From positions 139,029,939 through 139,093,938 of the forward strand of contig NC_039359.1 in the NCBI RefSeq assembly GCF_003573695.1: DNA of 64,000 nucleotides. Reading direction: 5' to 3'. Position 1 is the first letter of the stretch. Each line of letters begins with the position of its first letter. This DNA is from Papaver somniferum (Eukaryota; Streptophyta; Magnoliopsida; Ranunculales; Papaveraceae). The translations under genes and the position numbers were made by a program. The notes under the pieces were generated by a model. That model did not search any database. It was not told where the DNA came from and saw only the letters and a program-made list of their open reading frames with translations. This document shows, piece after piece, positions 1-12,617 of the stretch.

Positions 1-1063
1 ACGTGTGATTGCAACTCCTTAATTGAAGTATCTGTTTTCTGCTGATTTAAGTTTGCTAGTTGTTGGTTTTGTTGTACCACGGACATTAAAGCCTCCACCA
101 AAGTAACCATCTTTGCCAATTCTGAATTTTGGGCTTATTGCGGTTGTTGCACTTGTTGTTGGAACTCACTCGGATGGTTGTAAACAGAACTTGTACCTGC
201 AACTTGCTCATAAGTGTTGGAGTAAATACCATACGTCTGAGTTGAGAATATAGCATTGACATGCTCTACGTTCTCATAAGCTGGGCGTGATGGTTTTACA
301 ACCACTGCTGCAATTTGTTGCATCATTGCCATCATATTGCTCATTTTTTGACGTAATTCAATAATCTCGTCAACTTGATTAACTCCCTTGGTAGGTGGTT
401 CTGATCCACGACTTGAAAATTGTTTAGAATTTGTTGCCATACTCTCAATCAACTCTCTAGCTTGTGTCACAGTCTTGTTCATAAGTGCACCACCACTTGC
501 AGCGTCAATAAGATTCCTATCACTTGCTTGGAGACCTTCATAGAAGTATTGCATAACATTGCGTCACTAAATTGGTGATGAGGGAAGCTTGCTACCAATC
601 TCTTGTACCGTTCCCAACATTCATACAACGATTCCCCCACACTTTGTTTCATCCCACAAATATCCTTGCGAATTTGAGTCGCTTTCGACGCAGGAAAATA
701 TCTCTCCAAGAAAAGTTTCTTCAACCCATTCCATGTTGTAATACTACCAGGCGGTAAGTAATATAACCAATCTTTAGCTGCATCGAGTAAAGAGAAAGGA
801 AAAGCACGCAACACTCCTTCATCTGTATTAGCCCCATTAGGTATCATGTTTGTCATCAGCCATTGAAACTCCATAAGATGCTTGTTCGGATCTTCCCATA
901 CACATCCATGGAACTTTGGTATTTTACTGATCAACCCTGGTTTGATATCAAAAGTGGAAGTTGCTTCAATACACCATTGTTGTTGATCCAACTTCTGAGA
1001 AGTTAGCTCCTTAAGTGTATGATTAGCATCACCCATTGCTTCCCTCGGTTTGTATTTTAGCAA
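1..1063 (-). pseudogene. Athila/Tat-type Ty3/Gypsy gag, degraded
   Basis: Capsid (gag) region of an LTR retrotransposon reading leftwards out of the window. Between about 1,063 and 550 the reading contains the retrotransposon gag core: a stretch rich in IPKFHG, W-P-K-H and AFPFSLLDAAKDWLYYLP, then ERYFPASK and a SVGESLYECWERYKRL segment. A frameshift near 550 moves it into the frame that carries QYFYEG and IDAASGGAL, typical of Athila/Tat gag. That frame meets an in-frame TAA at about 135 and continues open beyond it to base 1, rich in glutamine. The PBS and LTR just upstream (1,145-4,586) show it is the 5' end of an element. It is disabled by at least one frameshift and one stop. Confidence 0.85.
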
Positions 1064-1144
1064 GGTACCTGAAACACAATTCTCAAAACGGAATTAAAAA
1101 CTAGAATAGAAATAAGAAACCAAAAAAGAATAACAACCGCTGCC

Positions 1145-1162
1145 TCCCCGGCAGCGGCGCCA
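1145..1162 (-). other. Primer binding site, tRNA-Asp type
   Basis: On the minus strand the bases after the LTR read TGGCGCCGCTGCCGGGGA, one base different from the tRNA-Asp-complementary site usual in Athila/Tat elements as I know it. It lies six bases from the LTR end and about 80 bp before the gag reading frame, so it fixes the element's orientation. Confidence 0.85.
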
Positions 1163-1167
1163 AAATT

Positions 1168-4100
1168 TGATTGTTGTCGTATGCGTCAAAAATGATTTCA
1201 CTTTCTCATTCAACTAAAATAAATGAAGTATGTGGTAAGAAAGAGTTCGTTTCCACAGAGAGGGAATTGTTGTAATGCAATTTTCAGATTCTTAAGTAAC
1301 CAAGGGGGGATTTTGTTTATCAAAGCAATAAAAATAAATGAAAGCAAAGTAAATAATTGGAATAATCAATAGAAGAAGATATTGGTCATGGGATAGTATC
1401 ATTCACAAACATGTATTTTCATCAATGACTAGAATTGATATTTTAATCTCTCATTTATTTTAATCTCTCATTTATTAGAATATCCCGCTAATTCCCTGAT
1501 TTCATCACAACCACATTAAAAGATGCATATGTAAATTCAACCTAGAAAGCAACCTAAAGTGTAAAAGCACAATTAAGTTTAACTCCCTAAGAGCAATAAG
1601 TTTTATGGAATAAGACTAATCAAAGCAGCCGAACGTGTAAAAGCATTAAATCGATTTAACTAAGGCTATGATTCATATGTGACTAGTAGGATATATCACT
1701 ACAAGTACTATTCACATTTATGCTACTTGTAATCAGGAATTTATCACTTTTTCGTATAATAAAACTTAATCTACCAATAGATGTGAAGACCAATCTAATT
1801 GATTCTGGACTCAATCAAAATAGCACTCAAATCATGCAACAATATTAACAATGAATCATAAACAATAAAGTTGAGACAAAACTAATCCATTGATTTAAAT
1901 ATCATGCTTGAGAAATCAACTTTTATCCCATAACCAATAATTGTGTTTAGTTACTCATAGTAATGGAGTTCATCATAATCATTTTCATAAAATAAAGAAA
2001 TGAAAAATATACGAAAGCAAACCCTAGTAGAATCGCCGCTCTCCTCTAAAACTCTCAGTAGAAAAATACGTGATCCAAAGTAGTAGAAAACTTTTCCTTT
2101 TGTTGCTTTTCTCCAACTTCTAAAATTAAGTCCAATCTCCAAAGTCCAATAACAACATATCCACCGAGCCCATATGTGAGGAGCAACCAAGTGAAAATAT
2201 GTCCCAAAAGAGGTCGCCGGAAAACTGGTACAGGTGCCGGAAGTTGGACGGAAAAAGTATCTCAGGTGACCGGCAAAGACCACCCGGTCATCGGTCAATG
2301 AGTCAGCTCGGTCAGGTCAACCGAGTTAAGATGAGTCAAGCATACTGGTCAAGAGAGTCAGTTAGTTACCGAGTCAGAAGAATGAGTCTGAATCGGCTTA
2401 GCTGACTGGTCTGAGTTGACCAGGCCAATGCCATTGCACGGCCACTAACTCTGTTGCGCCATAGTGGTTCTTCATAGCTTCAGTATTGCACCATTATAAC
2501 GCAGTATCCTTCGCTGTAGCTTCTACCAGCTCACTACATCATCCACTACCAAAATCCATTCATTCTCGGCATCACCAGAGATGCACCTCTGAACCAGCAC
2601 ACTCTCAGCACCTGCAATCCATTGTCTTCCCTGCAGCTACCAACTATTTCATTGTGTTGCCACAAAAACACTCAAATCACCAGCAACTGCATTATTCTTC
2701 ATAAGCTGTTCATCCAATTTCATCTCCTGCAGTTCTTCCTTGTAAGCCATATAAACCAACAAACCATTTCATTTCATGGCACCAACATAATTCAGGCCAA
2801 CCAACACCACTTCCTCGCAATACTGAGTTCCAGTCACCAACATTTGCTCTCCCTGCAATCTTCTTGGCTTTGAGACACCAACAACAACACAATGTCTTTA
2901 ACACTAAACACAACTCCTCTCTGTCACATTCTCATCCTGTTACTCCCAAGTTTCAATCCAATACACTGCTTGAACTCAGCCATAGCTCCACCTGCAATAA
3001 CCTACAACTCACTGCAACAGCTGCAAAGTACAGCACCATCTCTCATTCTTGGCTCCATCACTGCATTGCTTCAGTTAAGCTGCAACTGCACCCATTCCTT
3101 GTAATAGCAACTAACATTTCACAGCGCCAGAACTAACAACACTTCTATGTACAGCTTCACAGCAACCACTAGGTTCAGCCCTGTATCATCATGCCTGCAC
3201 AACCAATTTCTACAGCTTCAATCATCTGTTCATAAGCCACAGTTTCATTACCATTCTCCATAGTCACCTGCAACAGCTTCAAGCTCATGTAGATTCACAA
3301 ATAACACCAACCACTGACCATTCTTCTTGCTTATCTCAATCACTGCAACCTCAAGAATCCTGTTGAGCTTCAAGCCCATAAGCGACTGGCAAGAACACCA
3401 TCTTCTCCCTGTCTGTCATAAACTCAAAACTAACAGAACCCCATTCACCATGTTCTTCTCAGTACTTCAACCTCCATCTTCATAACACCATGACTTGACT
3501 GAATCATCTCTGCTGCATCTCAACCTCCACTGTCCGAACATACATCTAAGCTCACCACCAACTCCATGCTCTTAACTGCACCATAGATTCACTGACTTCT
3601 ATAGACTTGTAATCTCCATGACATCATTAGCTTCATTCGGCAGCAACAGTAACAACTCATCACCATTTCAGTTCTTCATGGTTTGTCTAAAAAATGCATC
3701 ACTACAGATTTACAACCACCAACACCAGTTCAACATTAGTTCAGTTTCAACTCTGATTCCACCATCGTATCTCATCACCAGCAGCTCCAATCCACCAAAC
3801 CCTAACATCCTTCTCAACTTCAATTAACAGAAACAAACACCATATTCATTCTAACTGCCAGAGATTCTCAACACCATCTTCTCATATTCTTCTTAGTCAT
3901 TCTTCATGAACAACACCAGCAACTCATCTCCGATCTGCTCAACCATCTTTCTCTGCATTAGACTGCAATTCGAGCTAAACCCATCTCTTAATTCGTACCC
4001 TAAATTCGAGCACCAGATCCCCTTTCTTGTTTGAAACCCATCTCTGATCTCTCCAATGTGTTGTTCTTGGTTCTAGGGCAACAGATTCCTAATCCAAACA

Positions 4101-4586
4101 AAACCCTTATCTGTAAATCCAAACCACCATCATACCTTCAAGCTTTACCACCAACTGCAACAATTTGAATTCAAGATCCCATCTGAATCTTCTCGTTCTT
4201 CCCTGTAACTCTTACAGCAGCCGTCAAAGCTTCTTTTCTCTCTTCTCTGAATTTGAGAAAATGATTGAGAAAATGCTTGAGAACCCTTGCATCTGGGGCT
4301 ACCAAGGAACCATAATTGATATAGGCACCCTACGGATTGATACAGGCCACCAGAATGATAGTCACTTGAACAAAACTCGTCTTGGCATGGCTTGACTCAC
4401 TCGCCTGTAAATCGAGCTTTTGCTCTTTCCGCTCCAAATGAATGATTTCTCCTTCTTTTGCACCGAATAACTCCATTGCACCTAATAAACTCAAAAGTAA
4501 ACATAAGAGATGCAATTCACAAGGATAATAGCAAAGAAAGCATAAATATTAGATATAAAATTAGGTGTGTTTTACAACACCTATCA
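1168..4586 (-). mobile_element. Long LTR (3.4 kb) of the Athila/Tat-type element
   Basis: On the plus strand it starts TGATTGTTGTCG and ends CAACACCTATCA, so it has TG...CA ends. It is bounded by a PBS on the left (1,145-1,162) and by a polypurine tract on the right (minus strand AATTTGATAG with GTGGGGG just upstream). This is the LTR-centred order 3' internal - LTR - PBS - gag, so sequence on both sides is internal retrotransposon DNA, as in a tandem dimer. The interval about 2,470-4,150 is strongly G-poor on the plus strand. Small open frames inside it look like composition artefacts, and I call none of them genes. Confidence 0.75.
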
Positions 4587-6080
4587 AATTCCCCCACACT
4601 TAGACTTTGCTAGTCCTCAAGTAAATCAAACAAAACTTATTCTAAAGGATACATACAACTCTCGTGAGGGTTTACTAGAGATATACCCACAAAACCTACA
4701 TTTCCAACTTACTAGTTTTCCGTAATGATAGCATCCAACGCGCTAAGAAGACATAGAGAATCTGCACACTAGTCATAAGAAGATAGACACATATATGAAC
4801 ACAATCTCATCCTTAAAAGTTGAGAGAAAAATAACCATCCCTTATCGAAATAAATTCGGGTTCGGAGTGATCGAAAGTCTCGACCCTGCCTCACAAGAAA
4901 GGGTTTTATGAAGTTGCTCTCAATAATAAATAGCTTTCTATGGGTCACACATGTGTCCAGGTAGGAATGAAGAAAGAATCCCGCGACACGTTGAATGGTA
5001 GGAAGGTAAAAACCCTCCGAATTTTTTTGAAAACCCACATCTTTTATTCATTTTGGAAACCCTTTTTCTGACGATCTCTAAGAAAGGAAATCAACCACTT
5101 AACGAATGTGGGAATATGCTTACTTACCTTATTATCCGTTCGGTGTGCAGTTAGCACCACTCTCACATCATCCATAGAAACGTCTTCGGTCTTCAATCCT
5201 TGTCCTCATCTTCGTCTTCGATCTTCAACTAGTGATGATAAAATCTTGAAATTCATAGAATCTTGACAATGTGATTCTTTCCTCTAATTTCTTGTTGCTT
5301 GAAACTTCATTATGAATATTTTATTTCATTGGCTTCATTGAATGAATATAAAACCAAAAACGAACTAAACAAACCAAAATATGATGCAATGGATTTTTTT
5401 TCTCTTTTTTTAACTTGCAAGATAAATAAAGTAAATACAAAATGAAAACAAATAAGATATTAAAACTAATGATGAACCTAAAGAAATTTTTCTCTTGTTT
5501 TTTTTTTCTTTTGTTTTTTTTTTGACAAGGGACCTGGCATAATGATGACCATGTCCCAAGTTTTTTTTTTTTTTTCTTTGATGCAGACAAGAGAAAATAA
5601 AATACAAATAAGAAAAAATAAAAAAACAAGTACAAAGGTCATGGTGTAAGTACTTTACCGCTTGATTCTTCACAACTTGTATGTCTCGATATCATAAACT
5701 TCTTGAACTCTCATCTTTCTAATCTTCGCTTTTTTACATAGGTCTTCAACTTGTAAAAATTTTGCTCCTTGTCTTGTTGCTTTACTTGAATCTGAAATCT
5801 TCTCATTCTTGTATCGTTGCTTGTAAACCTTGAACGTCTTCAACTTTCCTTCGAATTTGTGATGCTCCTCTTGTTGATGATGATGGTGTTTCTATGGACC
5901 TGTTGGTGTAGAGAGAGATAAAGTGGATGGTGCTAACTGCGAAAATTATAAAAGCCAAAATTATGCGCTGACATCCTGTAAAGGATAAAGCCATTAATGA
6001 GTGATGAATACTTCTTCACTTTACTAATTCACCTAGAATGGAGCATGTAACAAAAAATCCCATATACCATATGAATTTAT
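4587..6080 (-). mobile_element. 3' internal, non-coding region of Athila-type element
   Basis: It begins with the purine tract (CCCCCACAC on the plus strand) followed by 'TTTGCTAGTCCTC'. It shares blocks with 19,389-20,320 and 60,911-61,120, including the 'GGGTTTACTAGAG...TACCCACAAAACC' segment and the 'GTCTTCGGTCTTCAA' cluster near 5,190. It contains long T runs at 5,395-5,410 and 5,560-5,575. No protein is recognisable. The right limit is approximate, where the similarity fades. Confidence 0.6.
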
Positions 6081-6099
6081 AGCATTATCAATTAATGCA

Positions 6100-8023
6100 T
6101 GACCAGCCTTGTATTTCCTGTGTTGTTCCTGCAGACCTCTCATCATTAGTGCGACATGACGACTGAGTGTTACTCTCAGCAGAGTAACACGAATCTCCAA
6201 GTATTAATAGTGAGGCATGCACGAAATACGCGTACATGTTACATATCTCGGTGTGTTATACTAACCAGATTGAGCATATTTGAATCTGAACTGTCCATAT
6301 CAGTCTCAGAAACAATCATGACCACGCAAGTTGACCGCACGATTTAACCAGCCTAGACGATCCTCAACAAGAGCAGGCTACTACATTAATGACCACCAGC
6401 GGGCCCACTTATGCCTTGGTCGGTCGAATACCTACCATGCCTCCCAAACTACCACCGAACACCATCCTGAAGTTGGATGTCCAGACTGGTATGGAGCAGC
6501 TTGGAGGAATCGTACAAACAAAGGTTGCCTATGGCAGTCTCAAGTTCATCACGTCCATCCAACTTCACCGGCGTGGTTGGATGGCGTGGATCATCCCAAA
6601 TCCGGTCGAACAAGCGCCATGGTGTACACCGGCGGACCTTCTTCCTACATGCATGACCGACTCTTCCTTAACCTGACCAGATTGCAATATACGATTGTCC
6701 GAAGTTGTGTCAGCGTGAAGAATTGAGGGTCGCAGGAAATTCCACTAAAGGTCCCAAATTGATCACGACCATCCAATTTCACCGGCATGATTGGATGTCT
6801 TAGATCGGACCCATAGCCACCAGGCAGGTATTGACGCGTTCACCACCGGCCCAACATGGGACCCACATGGTCGGCCTCCCCAAAGGAGAAGTGTGGCTTG
6901 TCAATTCGTCCAACCAAAGCAGCGTGGACGTGAAACCCTAATTAGGGTTATGGGACCGGCCTCTTGCAAGACAAAGAGCCAACCTTGGTCGGTCAAGGTA
7001 ATATGCTCATGTCATCAAAGTGTTCGCGTCTCAATCCTGAGAATTTTGATATTTTCTGATGTGCATTTGAGCAATCATTTGAGAAAATATGAAGAAATCA
7101 TGGATTTTGCTGAAACTGAGGAAACTTCATAAGATGAAGGAAAATAATTATAAAAAGAAGGAATCATGAAGTGTGGGACCGGCTATGGCCAAGGCATGGC
7201 CGGACGGCTAATGAGCCCGGTGCCATATCATTTTCCCAATTTTATTATATTTTTTCATGATTTTATGGAAATATCATAAAATCAAGGAGTTTGTTGAAAC
7301 TAAGGAGTTTTGTTGAAATCAAGGAGTTTCCTTGAAGTGAAGGAGTTTCCATGAGATGAAGGAAACAAATAATATCAATAATAAAATAAGAGCGTGTGGG
7401 ACCGGCTTGGGCATGGTCGTCCGGCTAGGGCCCCGTCCCGTGAGCTTTCCCTAATTTTATGTATTATTTCATGATTTGAAGGAAATATCATGAAATCAAC
7501 GAATTTCATGGAATGAAGGAAACATAAAAAAATAATAATAATAAAATAAGGAACGGTATTATCTCTTGATCATACCGTTCTTTGCATGACCTCAAAAATC
7601 CCATTTGATTTCTCAAAACACTCGCAGGGAAGAAGAATAGAAGAAGAAGGAAAGAAAAGAAGAATGAAGAAGAAATAGAAAGAAAGGAAAAGAAGAATTA
7701 TCTTCTCATCGGTTAGGGATAAGACCAACGAAAAACGATAAATGCACCCTCCCAATTGATATGGGTAGTCAGGGTCTGTCCAAAGCAAAAAGACTATTTT
7801 GCCCTTCATATCTATCCAATGATATCTCCTTCGTCCAGTATCCGATTAACACGTTCGAGTAGTCCATTCTGCATAACTTTTCAAGACCTATCCAACGGTA
7901 CTAGTTTCATATCTAGATCGTTGTTAGATTAATTTCTATTATTGTTCGTGTTAAACTAATCGAGTTATTAGCGATTAAGACGTCTCTTGACTAGTCTAAT
8001 GGCGTTGACGAGCTTGAGGGTTT
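6100..8023. repeat. Unassigned repetitive DNA with degenerate tandem units
   Basis: No gene is recognisable. Two motif pairs recur about 210-220 bp apart. One is 'ATCACG(T/A)CCATCCAA' with 'TTCACCGGC' near 6,548 and 6,761. The other is 'GTGTGGGACCGGC' followed by a TTTTCATGATTT... block near 7,173 and 7,394. The right part (7,560-8,020) resembles the leader or LTR of a Gypsy element. It probably belongs to the Gypsy element whose gag lies at 8,024-8,240 and 10,671-11,188, but I could not match it to the LTR candidate at 11,204-12,617. Confidence 0.4.
7165..7560. repeat. Two degenerate ~220 bp tandem repeats
   Basis: Both units open with GTGTGGGACCGGC, continue through a GGCATGG...CCGGCTA segment, then an AT-rich TTTCCC(T/A)ATTTTAT...TTTCATGATTT block and a GGAAATATCAT(A/G)AAATCAA block. 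The second unit lacks part of the GGAGTTT-rich tail of the first. Confidence 0.55.
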
Positions 8024-8240
8024 TTATATCTTGTAAGTTGGATCTATTTCGTTTGGATCATGTTGCGTTCTCCTAGATCCCCCTAGTGGGTTAGCCTTTG
8101 GTGGGTTAGATCCACCATTCGTCTTCTTGAGATAGCTCCGTTCTCTATCCTCTTTAACGGAGGGTGAGTTTGGGAACCTTCGATCTGTACATCTAGCATA
8201 TCTTTTAGGTTCTGATTCTCCTGGGCCATCATGTGCATTG
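8024..8240 (-). pseudogene. Ty3/Gypsy gag fragment, downstream half of a split frame
   Basis: Read on the minus strand from the target duplication at 8,241-8,245, this continues in frame with the gag fragment ending at 10,671, giving MHMMAQENQNLKDML, a polar helical segment. An in-frame stop follows near 8,085. The continuity is visible only if the solo LTR 8,246-10,665 and one copy of its 5-bp duplication are ignored, so the LTR landed inside the coding region. Confidence 0.65.
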
Positions 8241-8245
8241 CATCC

Positions 8246-10665
8246 TGAAAAAGCGGGGTCTAACAACACCACCAAATATTTCGCTTAGCAATCTGTATGG
8301 ACTAACTCCGAAATAATTTCTAGAGAATCAACTAGACAGTCAGACTCAATCTAGGTAAAAGTATCTCAAGGAGTTAATATCTCTCTCTTATTTTTATTTA
8401 CTCAAGCTAATAGAAATCAGCGAGTCCTAATCAAACATAAGGAATAACTTGGACGGTACCAAAGACCAATGTCTAAGGATCAATCAATGACAATCAAACA
8501 ACCAAAGGTTGGATTATACCAATTGATGATCTACACGCACAACCTGTATTATTTCAATTATAAAGATAAACAATATAATGCGGAAACTGAAATAACACAG
8601 ACACCAGAAATTTTGTTAACAAGGAAACCGCAAATGCAGAAAAACCCCGGGACCTACTCCAGATTGAATACACACTGTATTAAGCCGCTACAAACACTAG
8701 CCTACTCCAAGCTAACTTCGGACTGGACTATAGTTGAACCCAAATTATTCTCCCACTGATCCAAGGTACAGTTGTACTCCCTACGCCTCTGATCCCAGCA
8801 GGATACTGCGCACTTGATTCCCTTAGCTGATCACACCCACAACTAAGAATTGCTACGACCCAAAATCGCAGGCTTTAACAATAAACAAATCTGTCTCACA
8901 CAGACAAGTCTATCAAAGGATCAATCTGTCTCCCACAGAAAAAAAACCTAAAGTTTTTGTTCCGTCTTTTGATAATAATCAAAGTGAACATGAACCAATT
9001 GATAATCCGGTCTTGTATTCCCGAAAAACAGCCTAGATTAATCAATCACCTCACAACAATCTTAATCGTATGGTAGCGAAACAAGATGTCGTGGAATCAC
9101 AAACAATGAGACGAAGGTGTTTGTGATTACTTTTTGTATCTTTCCTATCGTAGAAATCAAACAATCTCTTGCCAAACAATATGATTGTATTATTACAATA
9201 GAAGATGCAAGATCAAATCCCACAACTACGATAAAAGTAGTATCGGTCTTGCTTCATAATCCCAATGAAGTCTTCAAGTCGTTAACCTGGTTTCTAGAAG
9301 AAGAAAACCAAAGGTTAAAGGAGAACCGACTCTAGCAAGCAAACTAGTAGCACATGTAAGGTGTGGGGATTAGTTTTGCAGAGTTGCTAGATGTACCCTT
9401 ATATAGTCTTTCAAATCAGGGTTTTTCCTTAGTTACAAAGCAATCAATATCCACCGTTAGATGAAAACCTGACTTAGATTCAAGCTAATACTTCTCAACC
9501 GTTAGATCGAAAACTTAGCTTGTCATACAAAAATGATTGTACGCTTCTAGGTTTGTAAACCGCACCCAAACGTGTACATTGTTGGTTCAACAATAGTTTA
9601 CCGAAAAAGGTTAACCATAAGAGCATTTCATACCAACCATGTTCTTCTTCACCATAACTAGTTCAAATGACTCAAATGAACTAGTTAAGAGAGTTTTTCA
9701 ATTGCAAGGAAATCTTATGTAACTACATAAGACACAATTGAAGCAAAGATGATTTGATTCATAAGAATCGGTTCATGAACTTTAATAGCCACAGTTTGCA
9801 AAAGCATTCCTTAGTCTTTTAAGATTAAGTTCAGAGATCATTTTTAGATATATAACCTTCTCAAGTTCGCAGACAAGGTTCGCGGACTTCAGACACCAGA
9901 CAGAGTTTACAAACTCTAACAGAAAATCTCGGGTTTGAGAACTTCGCCGGTTCGCGGACTGGGTTCGGGGACTTGGATCATGCAAGTAGTTTGTCAACTC
10001 CAGTAGAAATTCTCTGGTTTGAGAACTTCAGAAGTTTGCGGACTGAGTTCGCGGACTTGGCACTTGCCATACTTCCGGTTCTCTTGATCAACAAAGTTCG
10101 AGAACTTCGGTTCAAGGAATACATTGGTTATGTAATATAAACTCTCATTCCAATCATTGAAACATTCTTAGATGACGTTATATATTTGTTGCACCATTTC
10201 TCATCAAAGTAATTTTCAAAGTGATTGAAACATTCATGACTTTCGTCACTAGGTAAAGATAAACTTGGTCGAAGCGAAAAGCTTACCAACACATATTTCG
10301 AGATATAGATAGGCGAGGTATACTCGGTTCGAAATACCAAATGTGTATGATCTAGTATATATATATATATAGCATATGAATTTTGTCTCAAAGAGTAGGA
10401 GATAGAATAGATAGGCTTTTGAGTGATAAATAAGTTCAAGTCTCCACATACCTTTTTGTCGAGAAGTTCCACCGGTTCCTTGAGTAGTCCTTCTACTTGT
10501 ATGATGAATCGCCATGAAGTCCTTGATCTCAACTACACTTAGTATCCTAGTCCGAGACTTAGCTATAAGAGACTAGAAATCAAGAATTATAGTTTTGATC
10601 ACTAACATTGACAAACATGCTTGAGATAGCAACACATACGAGTTCGACCGAGCAGTGCTCTAACA
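8246..10665 (-). mobile_element. Solo LTR (2.4 kb), SIRE/Maximus-like Copia
   Basis: The block starts TGAAAAAGCGGGGTCTAACA and ends GAGCAGTGCTCTAACA, and is flanked by a perfect 5-bp target duplication CATCC (8,241-8,245 and 10,666-10,670). There is no PBS, coding region or second LTR, so it is a solo LTR left by LTR-LTR recombination. The minus strand reads TGTTAGAGCA...TTTTTCA. Assignment to a SIRE/Maximus-like Copia family rests on remembered similarity of such LTRs in other plants and is an inference. Short open frames inside it (for example near 9,117-9,335) are not genes. Confidence 0.85.
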
Positions 10666-10670
10666 CATCC

Positions 10671-11188
10671 TCATTATCCTTGTTACGGAGTAACAAGGCT
10701 TCTACTTGTGATGACATTTGATCTTCATTGTGGATTCCACCACCCTGAGGAGTGATGTCAGTCGGATCCTCAGAGTCATCCACTCCTTCTTCTATGAACG
10801 GAGCGTCGGGATCTAGATGGATTGGAGTTAGGTTTCCCAACCCCCGCCCCGTAGGAGCTAAGGTTCTGGGTAACCCTGCGTTGGTCGCAGGTGTCTTTGT
10901 TACATTAGGATGCTCCGGTAACGGCATGTCGTAAAGTGGTTGAGCTCCCGATGTTTGCCCCATCCCTTCAGCAGGAATAAATGGCTTGTTAGCAACCGTT
11001 CATCTTGCTATTTCACTTTTCCCATCCTCTGCCTCTGTTCTTTGATTTGCTTGAGATGGATTTTGAGGTCTTCCTCTCGTAACTGCTGGTCGTGAGCTAG
11101 TTGGTACATCACTTGGTTTCTGCATGCCTGTGGTCACTGAAAAAATGACAAAATATGCTACTTGGGTACCTTTGTTAAAAGGTAGCAA
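10671..11188 (-). pseudogene. Ty3/Gypsy gag fragment, upstream half of a split frame
   Basis: A proline-, glycine- and threonine-rich N-terminal gag-like frame, with a stop near 10,998. It includes SSRPAVTRGRPQNPSQ, then after the stop GMGQTSGAQPLYDMPLPEHP and an acidic stretch ending RNKDNED at the solo LTR. The frame resumes at 8,240. It is flanked on the right by a candidate PBS/LTR. The protein family is inferred from position and composition; the capsid core itself is not in view. Confidence 0.5.
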
Positions 11189-11203
11189 TTAATGCTCTAA
11201 CAC

Positions 11204-12617
11204 AGAAGACGGCTAAACGTTCTTTTCAGAAAAAGGACCGAAATGACGTCTGGAAAGACGGGTATTAAATTTCTTATGACACCCTTGGAAAAAATAACCT
11301 TAAATGTTGAAAACAATTGAAAAGAGTGTCAGATCTTTTCGAAAGATGGGGTATTAAATACTTGAAAAGACTTTTTCTTCCTTAAATTCTCGCTGAGATT
11401 ACTCAGTGCTCAGAGGTACTCATATCTGAGGAATACTCTGTCGGAAAAGGTTGTTTTTAGTACAAAACAAAAGTTTTAACGTTTTGTGAGTGCGTTTTTG
11501 CAGAGATTTTTGTAGATCTGTAAGATTGAGAGTCTTTAGAGGCTATGAACTCCAAGAACTTGCGGAAACAATGAATGAACGAATCACTAGAAAGTGAGAT
11601 TCATCGCTATTGAACTCATATCTCTTTGTTAAATAAGATGCGTAAGTTGAAATAAATGACGGAACATAAAAACTCAAGCTAGTGAGGAAAACCTTCTAGC
11701 ACCAAACTGTGACTACTAATTTTCCCATAGTCACGTAATGTATATAGCTCAGAGAATCAGATACTAAGTAGTACTAATGCCTCTGTTGAACTGATAGTGC
11801 TAAGTAATAAAAGATATTCTAGGTCACAATAATAACGGAGAACACAAATATAACGTAAATGCTGCTAAGTTATCATGAGACACAAGTGACTACGTCGTTC
11901 GATTTTCGTCTACGTCCACGGGGTAATGAGTGGTTGTTTGTATTAAGTTGTGGTGGTTACAAAGATCTTAAATGCTTCCCAAAGTAGTAGAGAGAACTCA
12001 CGTTGAAGTAAATACTTAAGTTCTAAACATTAAAGAGGTATAAGCTTAAGACTAGATCTTCTCTCCTAGATATTGAATGCCTTTAATTTGTTGGTGAAGC
12101 TTGGTATTTATATCCCCTTCTGCTCCAGGTATATCTTTGATGTCTTTGGGTCCATCGTTCCCTGATATACCTTCCGTATAAAATGGTACCTTCGTTCACG
12201 GCGTGCTTTCTTCAATCGGACTCTGTCATCCCAGCTGACCCATATTCCTTCGGGAACTTCCTAGCCTCAGTACAGATTGTACCTCCGTTCACCGCTAGCC
12301 TTTGCCGGTCAGATTCCGCCACATCATCTCTCTCCACGTGCTTTGGTTATGCATGTAGATAAGAGATTTGTGCATTTAATGCTGATTAGATATGTCATCT
12401 ACCTCTGTCCCTTCGCCAGCTGCCTCTCTCTAGACTAGGCTTTACTGTCTCCATCTTGGCCGTCGAGGTATTCCTTCTTGGGATGAGATAAAGTAGATCT
12501 GCGAAGTTATCCTCTGCTACTCAGGTTTCTCTGCATAACGAGGGCTACACGGTTATCCTGTACGCGGCCACTAAGATCGTGACACGTGCTCCGCGGAATA
12601 TTGGTATTCACAACAAT
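11204..12617 (-). mobile_element. Candidate 5' LTR of the Gypsy element carrying the split gag
   Basis: Non-coding block between gag and LIG1 sequence. The right end is sharp: GTATTCACAACA at 12,617, where LIG1 coding sequence starts in mid-codon, giving a minus-strand start TGTTGTGAATACC. The left end is uncertain; a degraded PBS-like TGCTCTAACACA lies near 11,190-11,203. I found no second copy to confirm it. Confidence 0.45.

Noticed and set aside
2486..3827. Several plus-strand open frames rich in S, H, Q, T
   Set aside because: They lie inside the G-poor LTR block; absence of G on one strand removes many stop codons, and no domain is visible.
5321..5673. Lysine/phenylalanine-rich frames
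   Set aside because: Produced by T runs in the 3' non-coding region of the Athila-type element.
9117..9335. 72-codon frame in the solo LTR
   Set aside because: Inside a bounded LTR with no domain.
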